Assembly: GCA_023270185.1 (NCBI GenBank)
Contig: JAGLCY010000085.1
Span: 1-45,881 of the forward strand
DNA: 45,881 nt
Source of the DNA: Candidatus Krumholzibacteriia bacterium
Lineage (GTDB): Bacteria; Krumholzibacteriota; Krumholzibacteriia; LZORAL124-64-63
Direction: 5' to 3'
Shown: piece after piece, positions 10,046 through 19,464 of the stretch
Layout of the letters: every line of letters starts with the position of its first letter
How positions within the stretch are numbered: the stretch's first letter is position 1
Made by a program: the position numbers and the translations under genes
The notes under the pieces: generated by a model
What the model was told of the DNA's origin: nothing
The model's database searches: none
What the model saw: only the letters and a program-made list of their open reading frames with translations

Positions 10046-10483
10046 GACAAGCCTCCTAGGTTCCTCCGTTATACCCCTTATATCTCAGGATTCTTTTAGC
10101 ATATAACAGCATAAACGATGAGGTGTCAAGGGCTTTATGTCATTTCGGTTACCCGTGGTCAAAGAAAACAAGACCCTGCCTCCGTAACGGGCAAGATGCA
10201 TGATCACGACATATGGAGCATCGCAAGACAGCAGGGTGCAGGATGTCTTCTGAGTCCCCAACGTTCCCGGGGGTTCCTTTATATTGATGCTAATTACTTG
10301 TTTTTAAAGGGTTTTAGGAAACAGAAGGAACATGGCCTCCAGTTGGCACCCACTTTGCAATTGACCCGCCTGAGAATGTGGCCGGAAGGGCAGTCTTCAA
10401 GCAACTGTGCCACAGCAACAGATCTCTTCCGGCCCGTTCCTGAAACCATCGGGCAACTTAGCGAACTTTGAAGGAGGACCACA

Positions 10484-10900
10484 ATGGTCAGCAACAAGAT
10501 GATCGTGACTTTCATGCTCATCGCCATCGCCAGCCTGGCTTTCACCGGCTGCAGCGATGACAACCCCGTCACCACCGTAATTCCCGCGGACACCGCGCCT
10601 CCGGCCGTTCCGGCCAACCTGAGCGTGGACTATTCCGCGGACATGGCCGTCGTCAACTGGGATATCAGCACTGTCGATAACGACCTGGCCGGCTATGTCG
10701 TGACCCGCGAACGTTACGGCATCATTGATACACTGGTCAATACCCCGGTTCTCATTTCCAGCTATGAGGACACCAATCCCCTGAGCGGTTCCAGCCTGTA
10801 CCACGTCTATGCCGTGGATCATGCCGGTAACGAGAGCGCCGTCGCGACAGTGAGTCTGACGATCACTCTTGGTCATCAGGCTTCCGATCTGACTCAGTAG
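10484..10900 (+). CDS. Lipoprotein with fibronectin type III-like domain
   Basis: Lipobox LAFTGC; APPAVPANLSVDYSADMAVVNWDISTVDNDLAGYVVTRE typical of FnIII; strong SD (GGAGG). Confidence 0.75.
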   Translation: MVSNKMIVTFMLIAIASLAFTGCSDDNPVTTVIPADTAPPAVPANLSVDYSADMAVVNWDISTVDNDLAGYVVTRERYGIIDTLVNTPVLISSYEDTNPLSGSSLYHVYAVDHAGNESAVATVSLTITLGHQASDLTQ

Positions 10901-10945
10901 CAGCTCGAACCGAAGTTGGTTCCCGTTCGCTGGGTGATCAAAAAA

Positions 10946-10970
10946 GCCCTCCGTCAAATTGACGGAGGGC
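10946..10970. terminator. Bidirectional Rho-independent terminator between convergent genes
   Basis: GCCCTCCGTCAAATTGACGGAGGGC, followed by CTTTTCTGTTTT on + and TTTTTT on -. Confidence 0.9.
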
Positions 10971-11015
10971 CTTTTCTGTTTTGGGTATCAAGCGGTCCGC
11001 GCAACCTGCGCGGGC

Positions 11016-11711
11016 TCAGGCTCCCCCCAGGTGAGCCACGGTTTCCGCGAGTCTGAAAAACGGATTGATCACCGTATAAATGGCCGTCGAAAACAGGGAT
11101 CCAACAGGTGTGTATCTCACAAGCATAAGAAACCCTATTACGATCATCATGCCGTATCTTCGCAGGTTCTCGTAGTTGGCCCGGGCTTCGCGGGGCAGAA
11201 ACCGGCTCAGGATCCAACTCCCGTCCAAAGGAGGCAAGGGCAGCAGATTGAAGACCGCCAGGACCACGTTGATCACTACCCCGAACTGGAACATGGTGAA
11301 CAGGAAACTGTGCAATGACGGCTCCGGGTGCCCCCCGGGGACGGACACTGGAAATCCACCGATCGCTATGACCAGGCCCAACAGCACGGCAAACACCAAG
11401 GCCAGCAGCAGGTTGCTGATCGGACCAGCGGCCGCGACCTTGGAATGATCGTTCATGGGATTGTTCAGACGGCCGGGATTGACCGGAACGGGCCTGGCCC
11501 AGCCGAACATGAAACCACTACCGGTAACAGCCAATACCAACGGCACCAGAATGCTGCCCACCGGATCGATGTGCGGCAGCGGGTTGAGGGTCAATCGGCC
11601 CGCGTCATGCGCGGTGTTGTCGCCCAGTTTCCAGGCTGTATAGCCATGGGCCACTTCATGCACGACCACTGAAAAAACCAGAACCAGGACTTGTATAACC
11701 ACCAGTTCCAA
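11016..11711 (-). CDS. Site-2 protease / M50 family peptidase
   Basis: VVHEVAHGYTAWKLGDNTAHDAGRLTLNPLPHIDPVGSI; NLLPLPPLDGS; multi-TM. Confidence 0.92.
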   Translation of the reverse strand: MELVVIQVLVLVFSVVVHEVAHGYTAWKLGDNTAHDAGRLTLNPLPHIDPVGSILVPLVLAVTGSGFMFGWARPVPVNPGRLNNPMNDHSKVAAAGPISNLLLALVFAVLLGLVIAIGGFPVSVPGGHPEPSLHSFLFTMFQFGVVINVVLAVFNLLPLPPLDGSWILSRFLPREARANYENLRRYGMMIVIGFLMLVRYTPVGSLFSTAIYTVINPFFRLAETVAHLGGA

Positions 11712-11733
11712 AACAGACCTTCTTCCTTGTTGG

Positions 11734-12915
11734 CTATGAGATCAAAGGTCTGCCTGGCAGACCTTTCCAGGCTTCCCAGACAGAGTCCACATCGATGTTT
11801 TCCATCCAGCCGAATTCCTCGCCCCGCCGGTCGGGCAGCCGGCCACCGCTTCTGACAACGACAACCTCGGGCGCGGGCGGCTTCCACAGGGCCGGGTCAG
11901 TCGGTCCAAAAAGGGTCACCGTGGGCACACGCAGGGCACCGGCCATGTGCATCACTCCGGTGTCGTTGCAGAGAAACCTGTTCGCCTGCTGCAGCAGGGC
12001 CGCCCCCACACCCACCGGGCAGGCGGGCGCAACCTTGACACCGGATCCGATTTCATCGGCGAGCAGCCCGGTCAGTTCCGCCAGGGGCCCGGCATCGGCC
12101 GGTCCGTGAAGGAGCAGGATTTTCTCCCCCGCGGCCACCGCCCTGGAAGCGACTTCGGCGAATCGCTCCGCGGGCCAGACGTTCTGCTTCTTTCCGGCCC
12201 CGGGATGGATCGCCCAGAAACCGGGAAGCAGTCCCAGATCAGTCAGGATCCGCCGGGCGTAGGCCGTTTCCTCCGGCGCCGGCACGACCACGGTGGAAGT
12301 ATCATCGGTGCTGATCCCGATCGCCCGCAGAGGCGCCAGATTGTGTTCCACCGCGTGGATTTTCTGGACCGGATCGGACGGCATCTCCAATGAAAAAGCA
12401 TGGCGGCTGATGTCCCAGCCGAACGGGGCGCTGTCACCCCCCACCACATAACGGGCTCCGGAAAAAAGCGCGATGGCGGAACTGGTCACGGAAAAGGAAA
12501 CGCTGCTCAGGACAAACGCAACATCGGCCCGGTAGTTCCGCAACCGCCCCACGAACCGGAAAAAATCGGAGGGACGGCGCCACATCTTCTGGTCGAAGGT
12601 CACCACATGATCCAGGTGGGGATTGTGCAGCACCACCTCCTCGTTAACCGGAGCGGTCACCAGAAGTATTTCAGCCCCGGGAAAAGTCTCCCTGATAGCC
12701 CGCAGGACCGGAGTGGCGCAGACCATGTCCCCCATCTGATTGTGTTGACGGACAATCAGGACCCGACGGGGCCTGAGAGCAAGAAGTTCCGCCGGAGTCA
12801 AGGCGGGACGACTCGCCAGACGGGCCATCAGGCTGCTTAACTGACGTTTGAAGGTGCGGTAAAGATGCGCGCTCATGGCTCCAGGGGTTGTCAGGGGTTG
12901 GCATTCCCCTTGCAT
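11734..12915 (-). CDS. Glycosyltransferase family 9 (ADP-heptose:LPS heptosyltransferase-like)
   Basis: RRVLIVRQHNQMGDMVCATPVLRAIRETFPGAEI; WAIHPGAGKKQNVWPAERFAEV; FLCNDTGVMHMAGALRVPTVTLFGPTDP. Start uncertain (alternative ATG at 12876). Confidence 0.9.
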   Translation of the reverse strand: MQGECQPLTTPGAMSAHLYRTFKRQLSSLMARLASRPALTPAELLALRPRRVLIVRQHNQMGDMVCATPVLRAIRETFPGAEILLVTAPVNEEVVLHNPHLDHVVTFDQKMWRRPSDFFRFVGRLRNYRADVAFVLSSVSFSVTSSAIALFSGARYVVGGDSAPFGWDISRHAFSLEMPSDPVQKIHAVEHNLAPLRAIGISTDDTSTVVVPAPEETAYARRILTDLGLLPGFWAIHPGAGKKQNVWPAERFAEVASRAVAAGEKILLLHGPADAGPLAELTGLLADEIGSGVKVAPACPVGVGAALLQQANRFLCNDTGVMHMAGALRVPTVTLFGPTDPALWKPPAPEVVVVRSGGRLPDRRGEEFGWMENIDVDSVWEAWKGLPGRPLIS

Positions 12916-12976
12916 ATTGCGGGGTCCATGCCGATTCGTTCCGGCGGCTTCAACCAGCCTTCGCGGCCGTCAGATT

Positions 12977-13882
12977 CTACCGTCTCTTGTCCTTGCGCTC
13001 TTCCAGATCCCCAAGTAACGCCAGGTAGGCCGCGTGGCGCCAGGCGGGAATCTTCCCAGATCTCACCATGGTCTTGACCCCGCATTGGGGTTCGTCCCGG
13101 TGCAGGCACGTTCTGAATTTGCAAACCTGACTGCCCTCGATGAAGTCCGGAAAATAATCCCGTACCTGTTCAGGATCAATGTCCCAGGGGTCAAAACCGC
13201 GAATTCCCGGAGAGTCGGCGATGAAACCGCCCCCCTGCAGAGGGAAAAGCTCGGTCCGAGTGGTGGTGTGGCGACCCAGGCCGGTTTTTTCAGTGACTTC
13301 GTTGACCCTCAGCTTCAACCCCGGATGGATGACGTTCAGCAGGGTGCTCTTGCCCACTCCGGACGCTCCGATCAACAGGGAGATGCGGTTGGCAAAAACG
13401 TCCTGGAGTTCCGTTATCCCCCGGCCCGATTCAGCCGAAGCCCAGATCACCTTGTAGCCGAGGTCGGCAAAATAATCCCATTTCCGGATTGCCGGATCCC
13501 CATCGTCGATATCGTCCACAAGATCGCACTTGTTCAGGACCAGGACCCCATCAACTCCGAATCTTTCGGCGGCCACGAGCAGCCGATCAACGAAACCGGT
13601 CTGGGGGGCCGGTTCAAGGAGGGATTGGATGGCCACCACCTGGTCCAGATTGGCCATCAGGACCTGTTCGGTACGGCCGCCGCTGCGGCGGGCCGCCATT
13701 CGTGAGATCCGGTTGCGCCGCGGCAATACTTCTTCGATGACCCCCGAACGTTCGTCCGGACCTGAATTCAGCGCCAGGAACCGGACCCGGTCACCGGCCA
13801 CAGCCACGGTCTGCACCTCGCGCGGCCCCTTCTTCAGGCGGCCCCGCACCTTGCAGGTCCACACGACTTGCGCTTCGGCCAC
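12977..13882 (-). CDS. rsgA: Ribosome small subunit-dependent GTPase A
   Basis: Circularly permuted GTPase: VLNKCDLVDD, LLIGASGVGKSTLLNVI, GRHTTTRTELFPL, DSPGIRGF, Cys/His zinc motif (C-RTCLHRDEPQC). The homologous N-terminus appears to extend 34 codons upstream (see findings). Confidence 0.93.
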   Translation of the reverse strand: MAEAQVVWTCKVRGRLKKGPREVQTVAVAGDRVRFLALNSGPDERSGVIEEVLPRRNRISRMAARRSGGRTEQVLMANLDQVVAIQSLLEPAPQTGFVDRLLVAAERFGVDGVLVLNKCDLVDDIDDGDPAIRKWDYFADLGYKVIWASAESGRGITELQDVFANRISLLIGASGVGKSTLLNVIHPGLKLRVNEVTEKTGLGRHTTTRTELFPLQGGGFIADSPGIRGFDPWDIDPEQVRDYFPDFIEGSQVCKFRTCLHRDEPQCGVKTMVRSGKIPAWRHAAYLALLGDLEERKDKRR

Positions 13883-14132
13883 CAGACAACGTCCAGCCGT
13901 GGCGCGGATAACGATGCCTTCCCGGAGATCATCCGTTTTCGGCGGTGATCCGGACCTGGCTCCTTTGTCGTCTTTCGCCCCGATGCCGCACCTCCTCGGC
14001 AGGCCACGGTGGACGCATCCGCCGCCGGCCCTGGCCGCATTGCAACTTGTTAAACCATCTTCAATAGGTTAGTTTTTTCAGGTAAGAAGTCGTAGCACAT
14101 TTTCCTCGTTGACTCAAGGTGGTACGCGCATT

Positions 14133-14594
14133 ATGGACATTGCCGAGGTTCTCAAACATACCTCACCGGACCTCTTCATCCCAGATCTGGAAGCTTCCGA
14201 CAAAACAGCCGCCCTGGCAGGACTCGTTGAAGGTCTCATTTCCGGCACGGACATCCAGAATCCCGATACCATTCTCCAGATGTTGCAGAGCCGGGAAAAC
14301 CTGGGCAGCACCGCTGTGGGCCCTGGTATCGCCTTTCCCCATGGCCGCACCCTGGCCGTCCAACGCCTGACCATCCTGATCGCCCGTTGTCCCGCGGGTG
14401 TGGATTTCGATTCCGAGGACGGCGATCCCACGAAACTGTTTTTCATGCTGATCGCTCCCCCGCAGGATACCGGGCACCAGTACATCAAATCACTGGCCGC
14501 CCTGATCGACTGCATCCAGGACGCGGATCTGCGGGAAAAACTGATGGCCGCCGGGGATTACGAATCCTTCTGCGAAGCCATGAGAGAGGGTTAG
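14133..14594 (+). CDS. PTS sugar transporter subunit IIA domain protein (PtsN/EIIA type 2-like)
   Basis: MDIAEVLKHTSPDLFIPDLEASDKTAALAGLVEGL..LQSRENLGSTAVGPGIAFPHGRT; active-site His in PHGR. Confidence 0.88.
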   Translation: MDIAEVLKHTSPDLFIPDLEASDKTAALAGLVEGLISGTDIQNPDTILQMLQSRENLGSTAVGPGIAFPHGRTLAVQRLTILIARCPAGVDFDSEDGDPTKLFFMLIAPPQDTGHQYIKSLAALIDCIQDADLREKLMAAGDYESFCEAMREG

Positions 14595-14597
14595 GGA

Positions 14598-14936
14598 ATG
14601 CATCCTCAATTGCAACTGCTGGTCGCCCTGCAGGACATGGATGAAATGCTTCGGGAGACCGAGGAACAGGGTGAAGAATTTGAAGGGCTGGGTTTCAAAC
14701 ACGGTGGCTTGGAAGATCTGAAGAAGGCCCGGGAGGAACTGGCGTCCAAGATCGAGCCGAGCCTCGCCAGCTGGTATCGCCGTCTGACCGGGAAGTTCGG
14801 CCATGCCGTGGTTCCGGTGGTGGGCAACCTTTGCACCGGCTGTTTCGCCAACATCCCATCCTCGTTTGTCAGCAAGACCAACGTGAACAAGGTTCAGAAG
14901 TGCGAAAGCTGCGGACGGTTGTTGTACTGGCCGTAG
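14598..14936 (+). CDS. Short C4-type zinc ribbon protein (zf-RING_7/CT398-like)
   Basis: C-terminal CTGCFANIPSSFVSKTNVNKVQKCESCGRLLYWP typical of the family; short coiled-coil N-terminus. Confidence 0.75.
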   Translation: MHPQLQLLVALQDMDEMLRETEEQGEEFEGLGFKHGGLEDLKKAREELASKIEPSLASWYRRLTGKFGHAVVPVVGNLCTGCFANIPSSFVSKTNVNKVQKCESCGRLLYWP

Positions 14937-14957
14937 GCTCTGCTTTTATATAAGTGG

Positions 14958-16208
14958 TCAGTCCTCGGCGCCGGTCATGGCACCGGCGTTGGCCACGACC
15001 TGGGTAATCTCCTCGACGATCTGTTTCTTCTCACCACCGTCATCCTTGACGCCCAGATCCTCCTTGGCCCACTGGGATTCGGGGAACGGCCCGAGGCTTT
15101 CCAGCTCTTCCCAACTGGTCACGCCGGTCTCCTTGCGGAAGATCAGCCCGCCTTCCAAATCGTCCTCGTCCACGTCCACCGTGATCAGGTCGCCCTTGCG
15201 GATCTGTTCGCTGCAGATGTACTGCGAAATCGGGGTGACGATCTCCCTTTCCACGACACGCTTGAGCGGCCGGGCGCCGTATTGGACATCGGTTCCCTGA
15301 TCGACCAGACGCTTCTTGGCTTCCTGGGTGATTTCCAGCAGGAACGGTTCGCTGCACAGCAGGGAGCGGTGATGCACCTGGGCGATGAGGATGTCCAGGA
15401 TGCTGTACAGGTGCTGCTCCTTGAGCGTGTGGTAAGTGATGATGTCGTCGAACCGGTTAAGGAACTCGAAGGGGAAAACCTTCTTGGCCTCGCGCATGGC
15501 CGCTTCCTCTATGTCCTTGTCCATCTTGCCTTCACTGACGCCGGTCGAAAAACCGATGCCCGATTGCGCCAGGTGCGCCCCCATGGCTTGGCTGCCGACA
15601 TTGGTCGTCAGCACGATGATGGATTGCCGGAAATCAACTTCCTCGTTGTTGCCCAGCACCACGGTGCCGTCCTCCAGGATACCCAGCAGAAGGTTCCACA
15701 ACTTGGGATGGGCCTTTTCGATTTCATCGAACAGGATGATCGAAAGATACTTCTCGCTGTCCGGCGGATAGAGGCGGGCGAGCTTGCTGTCGGTTTCGCT
15801 GATCATGCCGGACTGGTTGTCCAGGGCCTTGCGGTGATGGCGGTCGATGTTCTCCTGGGAAAGCAACGGCCTTATCTCGCCGCCCACGTAACCCGGAGGC
15901 GATCCGAGCAGCTTGGAGATGTTGTAGTGGGCGGAATACTCCTGGCAGTTGACCCTGGTGAAGGCCCGCTTGTTGCCGAAGACCGTTTCGGACAGCGCCC
16001 GCACCGTTTCGGTTTTTCCAACGCCTGTGGGCCCCATGAACATCATCGTCAGCAGCGGCCGTTCGGGATCGTGCACCCCGGCGATCAGTCGGCTGAAACT
16101 GTCGGACAGTTTATCAATCGCCTGCGGCTGGCCGACGACCATCTTGTTCATGTGGGTGGCGAACCTGAGAAGCTGCTCGTTGCGTTTTTCCTTTTGCAGG
16201 GTCTTCAA
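14958..16208 (-). CDS. Single-domain AAA+ ATPase of Clp/HSP100 D2 type
   Basis: VVGQPQAIDKL, FMGPTGVGKTETVRALSETVFG, LLGSPPGYVGGE, ILFDEIEKAHPKLWNLLLGILEDG, PFEFLNRFDDIITYHTL, QYGARPLKRVVEREI; only one AAA module, no N-domain. Confidence 0.88.
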   Translation of the reverse strand: MKTLQKEKRNEQLLRFATHMNKMVVGQPQAIDKLSDSFSRLIAGVHDPERPLLTMMFMGPTGVGKTETVRALSETVFGNKRAFTRVNCQEYSAHYNISKLLGSPPGYVGGEIRPLLSQENIDRHHRKALDNQSGMISETDSKLARLYPPDSEKYLSIILFDEIEKAHPKLWNLLLGILEDGTVVLGNNEEVDFRQSIIVLTTNVGSQAMGAHLAQSGIGFSTGVSEGKMDKDIEEAAMREAKKVFPFEFLNRFDDIITYHTLKEQHLYSILDILIAQVHHRSLLCSEPFLLEITQEAKKRLVDQGTDVQYGARPLKRVVEREIVTPISQYICSEQIRKGDLITVDVDEDDLEGGLIFRKETGVTSWEELESLGPFPESQWAKEDLGVKDDGGEKKQIVEEITQVVANAGAMTGAED

Positions 16209-16277
16209 AGCGATGACATCCTTGTCTCTGGTTTCCTTGCCGGCAACTATATTCCGGGGTTTCCGCCTCTTCGAAGG

Positions 16278-16331
16278 AAAAAACGAAAGCCCATCCCTGA
16301 CCTAATCCTTCGGACGGTCACAGACGGGCTT
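16278..16331 (-). terminator. Terminator-like hairpin downstream of the 5'-nucleotidase-like gene
   Basis: Minus strand AAGCCCGTC...GATGGGCTT stem with inner GACC/GGTC, then TCGTTTTTT. Confidence 0.75.
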
Positions 16332-16393
16332 GAGTGCAATTTCCGTGCGGTTTTGTGTGTAACTGATGTCACTACACGAGATTGCAAATAATC

Positions 16394-18118
16394 TTACGAT
16401 TCCGGCATGTAGGCTTTCTTCAGATAATCCGCCTGGGGCTGACCCGGTTTTTCGACCCAGCGATGGCCGAACTCCGGCCGGATCGGGCTGTGCTGGACGA
16501 TGTAATGCTCCACCGCCTCGGCAGTCGTGATTTGGGTCGGGGTTACTTCATCCGGAGAAATCGACGTCAGGAAATCCAGCCCGCTGTTGCCCTCCATCAG
16601 GAAGTTGGTCATGATCACCTTGTAGACGCGGTCCGGATCCCAGGGCTCGCCTCGGATTTCCAGCGTGACAACACGGTCGTAATCGGGCCGCGCAGTATCG
16701 TATTCCATGACCACGTCTGAAATGCAGATGCCCCCGCTGCTGCCGGCCAGCTTGCGTTCGATGACGCGACGCACCAAACGGCCGTCCATCCTGACTTCCA
16801 CCAGCTCGTTGCCAAAGGGCAGGACCGAAAAGATGTCGCGGGTTGTCAGATCGCCGGCAGAGATATTGGCCCTTATTCCACCGAGGTTCTGGAAGCTGAA
16901 GTCGGCGTCGAAGTATTCAACCATGGCGTCGGTAACCATGACACCGATCAGATTGGTAGGTCCGCCCCGGACCATGGAGATGGCGCTGCTGCCGATCACC
17001 TTGCCCATCTCGGCCTCGGCCTGTTCGTGGTAGGGCCGAATGACTTCGACGATCTCCGGATCGGGCCAGATCTCATCCTCGAAAAGTGTGATCAGGGTGC
17101 CGCGATCATGGGAGCCCTCGTAGCCGAGAAGTTCCCTGGTCTTGCGGTCGATCAGCAACACGGCATGGCCGATACTCGAGCCGTTACCGAAGGATTCGAA
17201 ACACATGGTGTGGTTCACCGGATCGATCCACGGCACGTGATACCCGCGATGGGTATGGCCGCCGACGGCGAAGTCGATGCCCGGCACCTCGTGCACCAGC
17301 TTCATCAGATTCATGCCGCCGTAGGAATGGGCGCTGCCAAAGGTGCCCTGCTGCTCATCGTCAGTTTCGGTCTCGGTGCTGCCGGCGATTTCCTGCCAAC
17401 CCTTCTTCGGGTCGTAGGGCAAACCTTCGTGGATGGCCAGGAAGATGATGTCGGCGCCCTCATCCAGCAATTGGTCCCGGAACTTGGCCACATTGCCCGG
17501 CATTTCCTGGAAGTCCAGCCCGGCGATGTTCTGGGGAAAGGACATCGCGGCGGTGCTCGGTGTGATGATGCCCACCACGCCGATTTTGACACCCTGGTAT
17601 TCCAGCATGATGGTCGGCTGGACCCAATCGACGTGCTCACCGGTATCCTTTTCGACCAGGTTGGCGCATATCCAGGGGAACTCGGACATTCGGGCCAGCC
17701 GTTCGGTGTTTTCCCGGCCCTTGTCGAAGTCGTGGTTGCCGGGAACGGCAAAATCGTAACCGACGGCATTGAAATACTTGATGACCGCTTCGCCCTTGGT
17801 CTTGTTGCCGATGGGCGTGCCCTGGAACATGTCCCCCACGTCGACAAGCAGGACTTCTTCCCCGGCGGCCGCGGCCTTGGCTCGGACTTCCTTGATGTAG
17901 CGGGCGGCCGACGCCCCTCCACCCAGGGGCGGCGGGAAGGCGGGGTTCATGAATTTGGCCCCTTCGGGCGCGATGTGGCCGTGCACGTCGTTGGTCCACA
18001 ACAGGTGCAGACGCAAGGTGCCGTCATCGGTTGTATCAGCATCCGACAGTACGGCCACTGCCGAAACCATAAGAACGACCAGGACCAACAGGGGAATTCG
18101 GCTCAGATTCAATTTCAT
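16394..18118 (-). CDS. Bifunctional metallophosphatase/5'-nucleotidase (UshA-like), secreted
   Basis: Signal peptide from MKLNLSRIPLLVLVV; LLWTNDVHGHI, DVGDMFQGTP, VPGNHDFDKG, VGGHTHRGYH; C-terminal 5'-nucleotidase domain FQNLGGIRANISAGDLTTRDIFSVLPFGNELV. Confidence 0.93.
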   Translation of the reverse strand: MKLNLSRIPLLVLVVLMVSAVAVLSDADTTDDGTLRLHLLWTNDVHGHIAPEGAKFMNPAFPPPLGGGASAARYIKEVRAKAAAAGEEVLLVDVGDMFQGTPIGNKTKGEAVIKYFNAVGYDFAVPGNHDFDKGRENTERLARMSEFPWICANLVEKDTGEHVDWVQPTIMLEYQGVKIGVVGIITPSTAAMSFPQNIAGLDFQEMPGNVAKFRDQLLDEGADIIFLAIHEGLPYDPKKGWQEIAGSTETETDDEQQGTFGSAHSYGGMNLMKLVHEVPGIDFAVGGHTHRGYHVPWIDPVNHTMCFESFGNGSSIGHAVLLIDRKTRELLGYEGSHDRGTLITLFEDEIWPDPEIVEVIRPYHEQAEAEMGKVIGSSAISMVRGGPTNLIGVMVTDAMVEYFDADFSFQNLGGIRANISAGDLTTRDIFSVLPFGNELVEVRMDGRLVRRVIERKLAGSSGGICISDVVMEYDTARPDYDRVVTLEIRGEPWDPDRVYKVIMTNFLMEGNSGLDFLTSISPDEVTPTQITTAEAVEHYIVQHSPIRPEFGHRWVEKPGQPQADYLKKAYMPES

Positions 18119-18119
18119 A

Positions 18120-19442
18120 TCAGAACTCCAGCTTGTATCCCACGCCAATGCGGAATCGGGTGTCTTCGACGCGCGCCTGGGGATCAGACTCGAACTGGTC
18201 GCCCTGGTAATTATCCGGATAGGGGAATTGATGATCCTGGACACTGGTGATCTTGCTCAACTCCATGGAAGCGGACAGCATTCCGTTTCCCAGGGGCATC
18301 CCGACACCAGCGGAGAACACGCTGGCATTGGCTTCTTTATCCGCGTAGCTGTCGAAGTAACGGAATCCGAATCGCAGGGGAATGCCGTTGTAGAAAGTGT
18401 GCTCCACACCAATGCGAACATCCCCGACATCCTGAAGATCATCACCTTCACCCGTTTTGGGATTCAGGCTGTCGTTCATTTCGCTCCATGGTTTGTACTC
18501 GCCCTCGATGGTAAAAATCGTCCGGGGATCAGTCCGCGGCCGGAATGTCAATCCCACCCGATACACGTTGGGATAGCGATATTCCGCGTCGAAGGGATCA
18601 ATATGGTTGTCGTCCGCATCCAGCCTGGTCGTGGTGAAATTACCCGTGGCCGAGAGCTGGCTTTCCCAGGAAACTCCCAACTCAACCCGTTCGGTGATGA
18701 CTCCCCGCAGACCGACGGTGAAGTTCACCCCATCCATGGTAAATTCATCCTGTTCATGATAACTCTTGCTGCTGTCCTCGTAATCCCGCACCGAGTTGAC
18801 TTCCGTGCGAGTGCCGAAGGCGTAATGAACAGCCGCCCCGAAGGAGAGACGATCGAACAAACCCAAACCCGCTCCCAGGGAAAGGTTGCGCAGGGTGCCG
18901 GTGACTTTGCGCTGGCGTTCCTCGAGAATCCGGTCACGGTTATCGCCGGTAGCTCCGCTGGGGTTCCGCACCTCTTCCTCGAAAGTGTAGCTGAAGGGAT
19001 AGCGGTCGGTTAATGAGACGCCCACGGAAAGAGGGAGATCCCCCTTGAGAAGCCTTCCGGCGAATCCGGCCCCCGTCTGCCAGTAATGATTCCGGTTGCT
19101 GGCGATGGCCACATCGGTCAAATAACTGTCGAAACCATCGAACAGCGGAACGAACCGGTCTTCGTGTTCCTGATCGAGAGAAAAACCGAGGTCAAGGCGG
19201 TAATTGTCCTCATTGACGAGGAAGGCGGGATTGAAGATGTTGGACATCCCCCCGCGATACAGGGCGGTCCCCGTACCCCCCATGGCATTGATCTCCGCGT
19301 CCCGCCAGGCCATCTGGTCGCCGTATTCAGTCATGATCTGGGGCGTTGCTCCCACCTGCGGGACAACTATCACCAGAATGGCAAAAACCAACAACACACC
19401 CGGCACGGTCAATTTCTGATTTCTCTTTGTTTTCGTGGTCAT
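18120..19442 (-). CDS. OmpP1/FadL-like outer-membrane beta-barrel protein
   Basis: Start MTTKTKRNQKL with signal peptide; MGGTGTALYRGGMSNIFNPAFL; alternating strands; C-terminal FRIGVGYKLEF. Confidence 0.75.
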   Translation of the reverse strand: MTTKTKRNQKLTVPGVLLVFAILVIVVPQVGATPQIMTEYGDQMAWRDAEINAMGGTGTALYRGGMSNIFNPAFLVNEDNYRLDLGFSLDQEHEDRFVPLFDGFDSYLTDVAIASNRNHYWQTGAGFAGRLLKGDLPLSVGVSLTDRYPFSYTFEEEVRNPSGATGDNRDRILEERQRKVTGTLRNLSLGAGLGLFDRLSFGAAVHYAFGTRTEVNSVRDYEDSSKSYHEQDEFTMDGVNFTVGLRGVITERVELGVSWESQLSATGNFTTTRLDADDNHIDPFDAEYRYPNVYRVGLTFRPRTDPRTIFTIEGEYKPWSEMNDSLNPKTGEGDDLQDVGDVRIGVEHTFYNGIPLRFGFRYFDSYADKEANASVFSAGVGMPLGNGMLSASMELSKITSVQDHQFPYPDNYQGDQFESDPQARVEDTRFRIGVGYKLEF

Positions 19443-19464
19443 TACTCGAGTCTCCTCGGATCTA

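Noticed and set aside
10118-10471. 117-aa plus-strand ORF in the HU/lipoprotein intergenic region
   Set aside because: No SD, no recognisable domain, composition unlike neighbouring genes; may overlap a structured RNA.
15282-16391. 369-aa plus-strand ORF
   Set aside because: Antisense to the AAA+ ATPase gene.
17027-18250. 407-aa plus-strand ORF (and 17949..19013)
   Set aside because: Antisense to the 5'-nucleotidase-like and FadL-like genes; shadow ORFs.
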